NCBI GenBank assembly: GCA_964399165.1
Contig: CAYNPO010000005.1
Coordinates: forward strand, 124,001 to 188,000
Length of the DNA stretch: 64,000 nt
DNA from: UBA6144 sp964399165
GTDB lineage: Bacteria > Bdellovibrionota > Bacteriovoracia > Bacteriovoracales > Bacteriovoracaceae
Direction: 5' to 3'
Shown here: positions 25,979-33,156 of the stretch, piece after piece
Layout of the letters: the number at the start of each line of letters is the position of its first letter
How positions within the stretch are numbered: the first letter of the stretch is position 1
Position numbers and translations under genes: made by a program
The notes under the pieces: model-generated
Database searches by the model: none
What the model was told of the DNA's origin: nothing
What the model saw: only the letters and a program-made list of their open reading frames with translations

Positions 25979-26044
25979 CCTTGCCCCGATGTCGAAAGGT
26001 TGGGCAAGGCGGGTCCTTTCCGCCCGTCCACCATGAAGGTGGGC
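25979..26044 (+). promoter_or_regulatory. Three adjacent hairpins in the flagellin-1 leader
   Basis: CCTTGCCC (25979-25986) pairs with GGGCAAGG (26002-26009); GGCGG (26008-26012) with CCGCC (26020-26024); GTCCACC (26026-26032) with GGTGGGC (26038-26044), allowing one G-T pair. Hairpins 1 and 2 share two bases, so they compete. The flagellin start at 26067 follows, with AAGGAGG. The pairing is seen; a role in mRNA stability or control is inferred. Confidence 0.5.
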
Positions 26045-26066
26045 GAACCCGAATCAAGGAGGATTT

Positions 26067-26915
26067 ATGGGTTTGAGGATTAACACGAACGTTTCGTCAC
26101 TGAACGCTCAAAGGAACCTGAGTGGGACTCGTCTCGCTCAACAGAAGGTCCTAGAGCAACTGTCTTCAGGGCAGCGGATTAACCGTGCCGGCGATGACGC
26201 TGCCGGCTTGGCCATCTCCGAAAACCTGAAAGCGCAGATCCGCGGCCTGGGCCAAGCCGAGCGCAACGCCCAAGACGGTATCTCGCTGGTGCAGATCGCT
26301 GAAGGCGCGATGTCCGAGGTTTCGAACATCATGATCCGTCTCCGCGAACTGGCCGTGCAGGCGGCTTCCGACACCATCGGGCCGACCGAACGCAAGTTCC
26401 TGAACGTCGAATTCGAACAGCTGCTCGCAGAAGTGGACCGTATCGCGAACTCCACGGAGTTCAACCGCGTTCCCCTCTTGAACGGCACCGGTTCCGTCTT
26501 CGACATCCAGATCGGTACCCGCAACGACCCCCTGTCCGACCGTTTGACCTTTGATGCCTCCAGCGCCGACGTGAACGTCGCCGCCTTGGGCCTCAACTTG
26601 GCCAGCGTGTCCGACAAGATCTCCGCCCAGAACTCGTTGGCGGCGATTGACCAGGCGATTCAGACCGTTTCCGGCGTCCGCGCCGACTTCGGTGCTCTCC
26701 AGAACCGCTTGCAGTCGACCATCAACAACATCCAGGTGAGCACTGAGAACCTGTCCGCCGCCAACTCCCGAGTTCGCGACGCTGACGTGGCCTCTTCCAC
26801 CGCTGAGCTGACCCGTACGAACATCCTGATGCAGGCCGGTACTTCTGTCCTTGCCCAGGCGAACCAGTCCACCACCTCTGCCCTCGGCTTGATCAACGCC
26901 GCGGCTCAAGGCTAA
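26067..26915 (+). CDS. fliC: Flagellin (first copy)
   Basis: 282 residues, MGLRINTNVSSLNAQRNLSG at the start and the coiled ends of flagellins: N-terminal D0/D1 (about 1-140) and C-terminal D1/D0 (about 200-282) with LQSTINNIQVSTENLSAANSRVRDADVA. There is no D2/D3 domain, so the filament surface would be smooth. Strong ribosome site AAGGAGG. The next gene, 189 bases on, is a second flagellin. No sigma-28 or sigma-54 promoter is convincing. Two or more flagellins per filament are known in Bdellovibrio and relatives. Confidence 0.97.
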   Translation: MGLRINTNVSSLNAQRNLSGTRLAQQKVLEQLSSGQRINRAGDDAAGLAISENLKAQIRGLGQAERNAQDGISLVQIAEGAMSEVSNIMIRLRELAVQAASDTIGPTERKFLNVEFEQLLAEVDRIANSTEFNRVPLLNGTGSVFDIQIGTRNDPLSDRLTFDASSADVNVAALGLNLASVSDKISAQNSLAAIDQAIQTVSGVRADFGALQNRLQSTINNIQVSTENLSAANSRVRDADVASSTAELTRTNILMQAGTSVLAQANQSTTSALGLINAAAQG

Positions 26916-27078
26916 GTGGACCGGAGCTTGAACGGATTGAAGTGACCAAAACCCTGCATTGATACTCTGACGTGGGTGTGACGAAAGAGTGGTTTTAGGC
27001 AGGAAGTGTAAGCAGAACTGATCGCTTAATAACAACTTGGTGGCGATGGATTGCCACCGGACGAACAAGGAGGTTCAC

Positions 27079-27102
27079 ATGTCTAACAACACTGGAGACT
27101 GA
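27079..27102 (+). CDS. Seven-residue leader ORF before flagellin 2
   Basis: ATG at 27079 is 5 bases after AAGGAGG (27067-27073) and reads MSNNTGD, then TGA at 27100-27102. The flagellin-2 ATG follows after two bases (27105) with only a weaker GGAG of its own. The best ribosome site therefore serves the leader, and the flagellin start may depend on re-initiation. This short ORF may be chance, but the SD strength argues against that. Confidence 0.5.
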   Translation: MSNNTGD

Positions 27103-27104
27103 CC

Positions 27105-27938
27105 ATGGGTCTTAGAATTAATACAAACGTTGCGAGCCTTGCGGCCCAACGTAGTTTAGGGATTAACAAGTTCAACACGGACAATAACCTGAGGAAGCTT
27201 TCCTCAGGCGAGCGGATCACGCGCGCGGCAGATGATGCAGCTGGTTTAGCGATCAGCGAAAAGCTCAAAAGCCACATTCGCGGGGCACGCCAGGCAAGGA
27301 GGAACGCAGATGACGGCATCTCGCTCATTCAAACAGCGGAAGGCGGTTTGTCTGAAATCTCCAATATTATTGTCCGTCTCCGCGAGTTGGCGGTCCAAGC
27401 GGCTTCTGACACTGTGGGGGACACTGAGCGCGGTTTCTCGGACATCGAATTCCAACAGCTCAAAGACGAGATTAACCGTATCTCGCAAGGCTCGGAGTTC
27501 AACGGCCGGAAGCTGCTCGATGGGTCGGGCGGAATGGTTGAAGTCCAAGTGGGGATCCACAATGATCCCACGCTGGACCGGATCAAATACGATTCAACCA
27601 TCACCGATGCATCTCTCGCGTCCCTCGGTCTCATGGCCGAAACGATCGCCCACAAAGAAGGTGCCCAGCTGTCACTCGAGAAGCTGGACAACGCGCTGGT
27701 GCGGGTCAACGGTGTCCGAGCGAACCTCGGTGCCTTGCAAAACCGCCTCCAATCCACCGTCAGCAACCTGGCGGTCACGGATGAGAACTACAGCGCGGCC
27801 AACTCGCGGATTAGGGACGTAGACGTGGCGGCGGAGACGGCCGACTTGACCAGGAACAACATCCTGAACCAAGCCTCGGTGTCGGTCCTTGCCCAAGCGA
27901 ACAACGCCCCGCAATTTGCCCTGAAGCTGATCTCGTAA
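27105..27938 (+). CDS. fliC2: Flagellin (second copy)
   Basis: 277 residues, MGLRINTNVASLAAQRSLGI, with the same two-ended architecture and no D2/D3 domain. C-terminal part NRLQSTVSNLAVTDENYSAANSRIRDVDVAAETADLTRNNIL is diagnostic. It differs clearly from the first flagellin, so the two are not a recent duplication. It ends just before a strong terminator. Confidence 0.97.
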   Translation: MGLRINTNVASLAAQRSLGINKFNTDNNLRKLSSGERITRAADDAAGLAISEKLKSHIRGARQARRNADDGISLIQTAEGGLSEISNIIVRLRELAVQAASDTVGDTERGFSDIEFQQLKDEINRISQGSEFNGRKLLDGSGGMVEVQVGIHNDPTLDRIKYDSTITDASLASLGLMAETIAHKEGAQLSLEKLDNALVRVNGVRANLGALQNRLQSTVSNLAVTDENYSAANSRIRDVDVAAETADLTRNNILNQASVSVLAQANNAPQFALKLIS

Positions 27939-27951
27939 GTCACACCCACGC

Positions 27952-27980
27952 AAGGTTGCCCCGAATGGGGCAACCTTTTT
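27952..27980 (+). terminator. Rho-independent terminator after flagellin 2
   Basis: AAGGTTGCCCC, loop GAAT, GGGGCAACCTT, then T-run TTTCT. It closes the flagellin unit; the promoter of the next gene begins 11 bases later. Confidence 0.92.
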
Positions 27981-27990
27981 CTATTTTCCC

Positions 27991-27999
27991 TGTTATAAT
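27991..27999 (+). promoter_or_regulatory. Extended -10 promoter (TGTTATAAT) for the 28006 gene
   Basis: TGTTATAAT ends 6 bases before the ATG at 28006. An initiation point 6-7 bases after the -10 would fall on the start codon, so the transcript is predicted to be leaderless; no ribosome site fits in the gap. No good -35 element is visible, consistent with an extended -10 promoter. Confidence 0.6.
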
Positions 28000-28005
28000 C
28001 CCCGC

Positions 28006-28923
28006 ATGCGCAAGACCGTGATGATCTTCGGGGCGAGCTCTTTCGTGGGGTCCAACCTGCTAGAGGCTTTGCGCGCCGACTTCCGGGTCATCGCCACCTA
28101 CCACGAGAACCCCGTCTCCGTGCCCGGCGTGCTCGCCGTTAAATGCGACGTTCACAAGAAAGACAGCGTGAACCGGTTGATCGCAGTCATGCGACCGGAC
28201 GTCACCATCTATGCCGCCGGACTTTCCTCGGTGATGGCCTGTCACGCGAACCCGAAGCTGGCAGACGCCCTTAACTCAGCGGGACTCATCAACGTTTGCT
28301 CCTCAGCCGAGCGCTTTGGCTCTAAGTTTCTCTTCTTATCCTCGGGCTTCGTCTTGGGCGGGGAGGACGTGCTTTATAAGGAAAGCGATACCCCCTTTCC
28401 CACCACCGTCTACGGATCGACCCTCGCCTCCAGCGAATTCTACGTGCAGAAGTCCTGCCTTAATTACGTCATTTTCCGCTGCTGTCCCCTCTACGGCCGT
28501 AGCGCCCATCCCACGCGACGAAACTGGTGGGAGGCGCTCGAAGGCCAAGTTTCCAAAGGTATTCCGTCGGCCTGGGATGACCACGTCCTTCATGGCCACC
28601 TCGACGTGCAGCTCGTGGGACGTTTGGTGAGGACGGCGATCCAGGAAAACGTCACCAACCGCCTGCTGCACGTGTCTTCGCGCGACGTAATGTCCCGGCA
28701 CGACTTCGCCCGCCTTTACTGCCGGGTCTTTGACAAGGACGAGAACCTAGTCACCCGCGGCCAGTGGGATTTTCCGGTTGCGGAGGGTGCGATGCGGATG
28801 GGAAAGGCGCTCACCCGGTACCATTTCAGGATGGAGACGAAGAACGCCGAGGAATACTTCAACGTCCGCTTTCCCAGCGTAGAAGAGTCCCTGGAAAGCA
28901 CAAAGAAGCGTTTAGCGGGCTGA
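28006..28923 (+). CDS. NAD(P)-dependent sugar epimerase/reductase (RmlD-like)
   Basis: 305 residues. Rossmann motif FGASSFVGSNLLEAL at the N-terminus, IYAAGLSSVMACHANPKLADALN, then S-x-G-F-V and the catalytic-type YGSTLASSE, in place of YxxxK. The Lys is replaced by Ser/Ala, so activity as a standard short-chain oxidoreductase is uncertain. It resembles dTDP-4-dehydrorhamnose reductases and related proteins and would act in sugar nucleotide or surface-polysaccharide synthesis. It lies alone after the flagellins, which raises flagellin glycosylation as a possibility. Confidence 0.75.
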   Translation: MRKTVMIFGASSFVGSNLLEALRADFRVIATYHENPVSVPGVLAVKCDVHKKDSVNRLIAVMRPDVTIYAAGLSSVMACHANPKLADALNSAGLINVCSSAERFGSKFLFLSSGFVLGGEDVLYKESDTPFPTTVYGSTLASSEFYVQKSCLNYVIFRCCPLYGRSAHPTRRNWWEALEGQVSKGIPSAWDDHVLHGHLDVQLVGRLVRTAIQENVTNRLLHVSSRDVMSRHDFARLYCRVFDKDENLVTRGQWDFPVAEGAMRMGKALTRYHFRMETKNAEEYFNVRFPSVEESLESTKKRLAG

Positions 28924-29448
28924 GTTGCGGACGAATTCGCTGACCCAGAAACGCACCAGAGGTTCCACCTCGACCGGTTCACCCTGGTAGCGCCAGGTGA
29001 CGTGGTTGAAGGGGCCGACGTGCGCCTTGATCTCATGGATAGCGGCGGAACCGAGGCCGGCGGTTTCACCCGGTACGCGTGGGGTGAACAGGCCACCGCT
29101 GTGGGAGAGGAAGCCGATGCTCACCACGTCCGGGCTGCGACGGGCGACGATCAGCTTAAGCGTGTTCCGGAACAGCATGAAGTCGTTCACGGTATTGGAG
29201 ATGCGGAAAACTTTCACTGCCCGGCCCTGATCGCGGTTCACGCGGAACTGGTTGAAGAGCGCCACGTAGAATTCGAAGCGGTCTTTCAGCTGGTGCATGA
29301 ATCGTACGGAAGATTCCTCCAACACGCGTGCCGGCGAGGCGGCTTCGTGGAAGCTGATGTAGCCGGACTCCTCCATGTTGATCTCCTCCATCGCGAGGGA
29401 TTCGATCCAAGAGGTGTCGTGTTTTTCCAAGGCGGTGTTGGTGATCAT
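28912..29448 (-). CDS. Protein of unknown function (178 residues)
   Basis: Start chosen at MITNTALEK (29448); the frame extends 36 bases more to another ATG. No clear ribosome site. Sequence: an acidic N-terminus (MEEINMEESGYISF), a middle with VRFMHQLKDRFEFYVALFNQFR, then VSIGFLSHSGGLFTPRVPGETAGLGSAA and a Trp-rich end. No signal peptide or membrane segment. I recognise no family. Its end overlaps the convergent 28006 gene by 12 bases. Its frame supports coding (typical codon use and length). Confidence 0.55.
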   Translation of the reverse strand: MITNTALEKHDTSWIESLAMEEINMEESGYISFHEAASPARVLEESSVRFMHQLKDRFEFYVALFNQFRVNRDQGRAVKVFRISNTVNDFMLFRNTLKLIVARRSPDVVSIGFLSHSGGLFTPRVPGETAGLGSAAIHEIKAHVGPFNHVTWRYQGEPVEVEPLVRFWVSEFVRNSAR

Positions 29449-29926
29449 GTATTCATGATCGCCGCAGCCGCGGCCTGCCGTCAATTTTCAGGGATGGAGG
29501 GCCTGAATGAAGGGTCCTGGTGACCAGATCCGTTTCGCGCCCCTTAAGATATAAGGTGGGCGCTGTGAGTAGCCACTTTAGGCTTCCCGCAATCTTTCTC
29601 TCTCGAGGAAGGCGGGCTTGCACACCGTGACCAGGGACTGCTCCCGAAAACTGAATCGTAGGGGCGAAACTTAGCGTCGCCAGGACCCAGACTCCATTTT
29701 ACGGCCTTGCCCCGATCAGCGGAACAGGGAGGATTTTCCTGGGCAGTTTTTCTGGCCCACCACTGGTTCGACATCAGCGCAAGTGCAGCTATTTACCTGA
29801 AATCCCGAGCTTCTTAGGCTGGGATTGCGCTATGGGTTATAATGAAGCGGGAAAGGCGTATCCAGGCTTAAGTTTCCGGGAGGTCGGGCCGATAAGACTT
29901 GGGCACCTTCTCGCAAGGGGATTGTT
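29449..29926. other. Long intergenic region before the Tad locus
   Basis: About 480 bases with no convincing coding frame; the 76-codon minus-strand ORF at 29544-29774 has no ribosome site and unlikely composition. I looked for a riboswitch, 6S RNA, tmRNA and RNase P and recognise none. Several short self-complementary stretches exist (for example around 29556-29582). The right end holds the promoter-like TATAAT at 29838. An unrecognised small RNA or control region is possible. Confidence 0.5.
29838..29843 (+). promoter_or_regulatory. TATAAT -10 for the Tad locus
   Basis: A perfect TATAAT, 84 bases before the Flp pilin start. TTAGGC at 29814-29819 could be a poor -35 with an 18-base spacer. 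It is the first promoter-like site before the pilin operon. Confidence 0.5.
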
Positions 29927-30124
29927 ATGAAGAAGCAAATCAAGGCGTTCTTGAAAGACGAGAGCGGCCAAACTTCCACCGAGTACATCTTGCTCGTGGC
30001 GGTGGTGGCCTTCATCATCTTCAAGTTCAAGGACAAACTGGACACCAAGCTGATGGGCTTGATGGACAGCGTGTTCGGTAAAGCCGACGGGCTCCTCCAG
30101 CAGCTCGACGCCGGCGGTCCCTGA
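29927..30124 (+). CDS. flp: Flp-type pilin
   Basis: 65 residues with a class III prepilin signal: basic leader, KDESG then Q-T-S-T-E-Y (cleavage after Gly14, Glu at +5, Tyr at +6), then a hydrophobic core ILLVAVVAFIIF. The short hydrophilic tail fits Flp pilin, the main subunit of the Tad pilus. AAGGGG precedes the ATG. It is the first gene of the locus. Confidence 0.93.
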   Translation: MKKQIKAFLKDESGQTSTEYILLVAVVAFIIFKFKDKLDTKLMGLMDSVFGKADGLLQQLDAGGP

Positions 30125-30177
30125 AGAGGTGCGGAGCCCGGTTTGACTGCCGGCCGGGCCCGCCCTACCATGGTGAC

Positions 30178-30390
30178 ATGCCCCTCTCCCAGCGCGGCCA
30201 AGCGGCCGTCGAATACCTATTCGTCCTCGTTTTCATGCTCTACCTTTCCACCAAAATCGTGAACCGCTTCGGGGTCTTCTTTCGGGACTCGGTGGGCAAT
30301 CTCAGCCATGTGCTCTCGACTCACCTCACCGTGGGCGTGTGTCCCCGGCATTGCTTCTTCGCGGCCTACAAGAACCGCCACCAGCCGTGA
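30178..30390 (+). CDS. Flp-like prepilin (second pilin-type gene)
   Basis: 70 residues with SQRG then Q-A-A-V-E-Y (cleavage after Gly7, Glu +5) and a hydrophobic core LFVLVFMLYL. The tail has two Cys (CPRHC) and ends in RNRHQP-like basic residues. It may be a minor pilin of the Tad system. It is 53 bases after flp and overlaps the peptidase gene by GTGA. Confidence 0.75.
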   Translation: MPLSQRGQAAVEYLFVLVFMLYLSTKIVNRFGVFFRDSVGNLSHVLSTHLTVGVCPRHCFFAAYKNRHQP

Positions 30391-30893
30391 TCCCCGTTCC
30401 CGTCTATTGGTTCCTCATGATCGAACTTGGCTTCGTCGCCTGGGGTGACGTGCGCACACAGAAGATCCCCAACGCCTGGGCCCTGCTCAACATCGCCCTG
30501 TTCTTGGGACTGCTGTTGCTCTACCCGGAGCAGTATCCCTTCCGCCTGGGAACCTTGCTCTATTCGGTGGTCTTCCTGCTCGTGGGTTTCGGCTTGTTCC
30601 TGCTGCGAATCATGGGTGGCGGCGATTCCAAATACCTTTTCTCGTTCTTCCTGCTCGTGCCCGTGTCCGTCCAGCCGCGGGCGCTGGTGCTCTTGCTCCT
30701 CTCGACGCTCCTGATCGGCGGATTCCTCTTTCTCACCAACTTGGGTAAGAACCACGAAAAAATTGTGGGCCACCTCAAAACCGGCTACATTAAGGGGATC
30801 AAGGAGTGCTTCGGCACGAAGTTCTCCTTCGCTCCTGTGATCCTGTTGGCGTGGGTGTGGCTCGGATGGGAACTAGGACTTTTGGCGATTTGA
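30387..30893 (+). CDS. cpaA: Prepilin peptidase, CpaA/TadV type (A24)
   Basis: 168 residues from GTG at 30387, overlapping the preceding stop in GTGA; an ATG at 30417 is an alternative. Two catalytic Asp: the first in WGDVRTQKIPN, the second in MGGGDSKYLF, plus about five membrane segments. It cleaves class III prepilin leaders at the membrane. It lies between the prepilin genes, as in other Tad loci. Confidence 0.9.
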   Translation: MIPVPVYWFLMIELGFVAWGDVRTQKIPNAWALLNIALFLGLLLLYPEQYPFRLGTLLYSVVFLLVGFGLFLLRIMGGGDSKYLFSFFLLVPVSVQPRALVLLLLSTLLIGGFLFLTNLGKNHEKIVGHLKTGYIKGIKECFGTKFSFAPVILLAWVWLGWELGLLAI

Positions 30894-31168
30894 CGGAGGA
30901 CGGGCAGAGCACGGTGGAATACCTGCTCCTTTTGGCCGTGGTGATCACGGTCGTCACCACGTTCTTCGGGTCCGCCCGCTTCCGCCAATACTTCGGCGAA
31001 GGCGGGCGCCTCGCCACTGAGTTGCGGGAGGACGTGGAGTGGAAATACCGCCACGGGGTCTCGGGGCGCGGTCTTTCGACCACCATCCAATATCCCAATG
31101 GAACCCACCCCACCTACTGGAACGGAAGCACCACGCGCTTCTTCAGCGCACGGGAACCATACCCATGA
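30866..31168 (+). CDS. TadE/pilin-like protein (prepilin signature)
   Basis: 100 residues from ATG at 30866, overlapping the peptidase gene by 28 bases; a TTG at 30890 overlapping its stop (TTGA) is an equally good start. Leader EDG then Q-S-T-V-E-Y (Glu +5) and hydrophobic LLLLAVVITVV. The rest is mixed and ends REPYP. Pseudopilin-type role is inferred from the signature. Confidence 0.7.
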   Translation: MGTRTFGDLTEDGQSTVEYLLLLAVVITVVTTFFGSARFRQYFGEGGRLATELREDVEWKYRHGVSGRGLSTTIQYPNGTHPTYWNGSTTRFFSAREPYP

Positions 31169-31746
31169 GGCATCGCGCTTCCCAGGAGGGTCAATCTACG
31201 ATCGAGTTCATCCTCACCTTCATGTTCGGCCTTGGCGTGGTGCTGCTTTTCGTGAATGTTGCCATCAACTATTCCGCCGGCTTCTTAGCCCACTACGCCA
31301 CCTACATGGCTGCCCGCAGTTACCTGGTGGTGGAGGCGCACAACACCAATCCTGCATCCAGCGACACCTTGGCCAAAAACGCTGCCTTGAACACATTCAA
31401 ACGCCTCAAAATGGCGGCGCTCGACATACCCACGGGCAGCGTTCTCCCGGGAGCTGGCAGCGCCGCCCCCGGGCTCCACATCAACGGCTTCACTTCCCTC
31501 ATGAACCCCAAGGATGCCATGTACATTGGGGCCTATGCCGTCTTCACGCGTCGCCTCTCCTTCTTCCGGGCGGTCGCGGGCGGCACGGAGGCGACCCTGG
31601 TCTCAGAGGCCTACCTGGGCAAGGAGCCCCTGCGGCATGAGTGCTGGAAACGCACATGTGAGGCAATCATGCTGGCCATCAAGGGCGCACCCACCGCGTG
31701 CCCGGAGGCGAATGGCGAGATGACGGTTTATGACAACGGTTGCTGA
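31165..31746 (+). CDS. tadE: TadE/TadF-like minor pilin
   Basis: 193 residues from an ATG that overlaps the preceding stop (ATGA). Leader SQEG then Q-S-T-I-E-F (Glu +5), hydrophobic ILTFMFGLGVVLLFVNVAIN, then a globular part with three Cys. The TadE family sits in the inner membrane and is cleaved by the prepilin peptidase. It is the longest of the pilin-like genes here. Confidence 0.82.
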   Translation: MRHRASQEGQSTIEFILTFMFGLGVVLLFVNVAINYSAGFLAHYATYMAARSYLVVEAHNTNPASSDTLAKNAALNTFKRLKMAALDIPTGSVLPGAGSAAPGLHINGFTSLMNPKDAMYIGAYAVFTRRLSFFRAVAGGTEATLVSEAYLGKEPLRHECWKRTCEAIMLAIKGAPTACPEANGEMTVYDNGC

Positions 31747-32233
31747 GGGCGAGCGCGGACAGGCGCTCATCGAGTTCATCATTTTCCTACCCTTCATGTT
31801 GCTCATGTACACCATGGTTCAAGGCCTAGGGGACGCCATCAATGGGTCCATCAACCAGCAGAAGGCCCTGCGGGGTTACTACTTTTACCGTCTGCAAAAC
31901 AATGCCCACGTCACCCGTCCGGGGGAGGGGGCCGAGACTTGGAACTCGTTCGGGATGTTTTTCATCGGATGGGCCGACTTCCTCGAAGGCGGCAGGACCC
32001 CCGTTTACCCGTGTTACCGCATCAACCTTCCCTTCACGCCTGCGGACGGGGATGAATGCAATGAGACCTACTCCGATCCCACCACCCAGTTCATCCGAGT
32101 TGGGACGGCTTACGGCATCTGCGGCGCCACCTACGCCCGAAGCGAAAACAACCCCACCCTGCACGCCGAACAACCTGCGGGGACCCAAGACCTGGCCATG
32201 GTCCTTAGCACGGATGGATGCCTGATTCGTTGA
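31730..32233 (+). CDS. TadE/TadF-like minor pilin (second)
   Basis: 167 residues; start at 31730, overlapping the preceding gene by 17 bases. Leader GERG then Q-A-L-I-E-F (Glu +5), core IIFLPFMLLMYTMV. The mature part has four Cys (CYR, ECN, ICG, GCL). It is the fifth consecutive gene with the same cleavage signature. Confidence 0.78.
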   Translation: MTTVAEGERGQALIEFIIFLPFMLLMYTMVQGLGDAINGSINQQKALRGYYFYRLQNNAHVTRPGEGAETWNSFGMFFIGWADFLEGGRTPVYPCYRINLPFTPADGDECNETYSDPTTQFIRVGTAYGICGATYARSENNPTLHAEQPAGTQDLAMVLSTDGCLIR

Positions 32234-32269
32234 CTCAGGAAGCTTTCTCCAACGTCCCGCGTGGAAATC

Positions 32270-32278
32270 TGCTATCAT
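32270..32278 (+). promoter_or_regulatory. Extended -10 promoter before cpaB
   Basis: TGCTATCAT (32270-32278), a TGn extended -10 with one change from TATAAT, 38 bases before the cpaB start. It may give the cpaB-cpaC-fusion-tadB part its own promoter. Confidence 0.5.
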
Positions 32279-32316
32279 CTTGAATTAAATGGTTTAGGCC
32301 TTCCAAGGACGGACGG

Positions 32317-33156
32317 ATGAACAGTCGTGCTTTCACGCTCAGTTTGGTCATCGCGGGCATCGCGGTGTTCATGGTTTATTCGTTCCTGGAGGGACGCGAA
32401 GCTCAATTCATCGAGGAGTACGGCAACCCCTCGCCAGTGGTCATCGCCAAGGTGGACATCAAGGAGCTCGAACTCATCGACGACCGCAAGCTCAAGATCG
32501 AGAACGTGCCCAAAAAGTTCCAGCAGCCGGGCCACTTCAAGAAGATCGAGGAGCTCTACAACACCATTGCCTCAGTTCCCATTAAGCAAGGGGAGCAGAT
32601 CACGCGTCCCCGCATTACCTATCCTGGCGCCCAGTCCGGTCTTTCGCGCCAGATCTCGATAGGAAAGCGTGCCATGTCTGTTCCTGTGTCGGACGGCCAG
32701 GCCGTTTCGAAGCTCATCAAGCCAGGCGATCGCGTCGACGTGCTCGCACTCATCGACTACGCCGGTGGCAAGCGCGAGCGCATGAAGGTGAAAACCGTAC
32801 TGCAGGACGTGCTGGTCCTGTCCACCGGTCTTCAGGTTACCAACAACGTGCCGCTGGTGAATGTGCAGACTTCCGAGACCGAAGTACGCGAGATGAAACT
32901 CAACACCTACACCAACTTCAACACCGTCACGCTGGAACTCACGCCCTTCGAGGTGCAGAAGATGATTTTCCTGCAGGTCACCTCCAATGGGGGCATCTTC
33001 CTCACCCTCCGGAACAATGACGACAAGGCCATCGAGCGCATCGGCGGCACTCGGCTCTTCGACGTGCTCGGCGAGGACGCGGCGGAGGCGAAAGGCTACT
33101 TCGCCGAACAGCAGGCGAAAGAACGCGCCCGCACCGGGGGGGCCGGTGGTCGTTAA
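32317..33156 (+). CDS. cpaB: Tad pilus assembly protein CpaB/RcpC
   Basis: 279 residues. N-terminal membrane anchor, then the SAF-like domain (VVIAKVDIKELELID, IKQGEQITRPRI), and the CpaB core: MSVPVSDGQAVSKLIKPGDRVDVLALIDY and later TVTLELTPFEVQKMIFLQVTSNGGIFLTLRN. RcpC/CpaB is a periplasmic factor supporting the secretin. It overlaps cpaC by 11 bases. Confidence 0.92.
   Translation: MNSRAFTLSLVIAGIAVFMVYSFLEGREAQFIEEYGNPSPVVIAKVDIKELELIDDRKLKIENVPKKFQQPGHFKKIEELYNTIASVPIKQGEQITRPRITYPGAQSGLSRQISIGKRAMSVPVSDGQAVSKLIKPGDRVDVLALIDYAGGKRERMKVKTVLQDVLVLSTGLQVTNNVPLVNVQTSETEVREMKLNTYTNFNTVTLELTPFEVQKMIFLQVTSNGGIFLTLRNNDDKAIERIGGTRLFDVLGEDAAEAKGYFAEQQAKERARTGGAGGR

Noticed and set aside
25931..26000. 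Sigma-54 or sigma-28 promoter for flagellin 1
   Set aside because: TGGGCAC-N5-TGTA lacks the GC at -12, and no TAAA-N15-GCCGATAA match exists.
29560..29720. RNase P, 6S RNA, tmRNA or a c-di-GMP riboswitch
   Set aside because: A short GAGGAA-GGCGGGCT resemblance to RNase P was seen, but the other conserved regions are missing.
29544..29774. 76-codon minus-strand ORF in the gap before the Tad locus
   Set aside because: No ribosome site, no family resemblance, unlikely composition.
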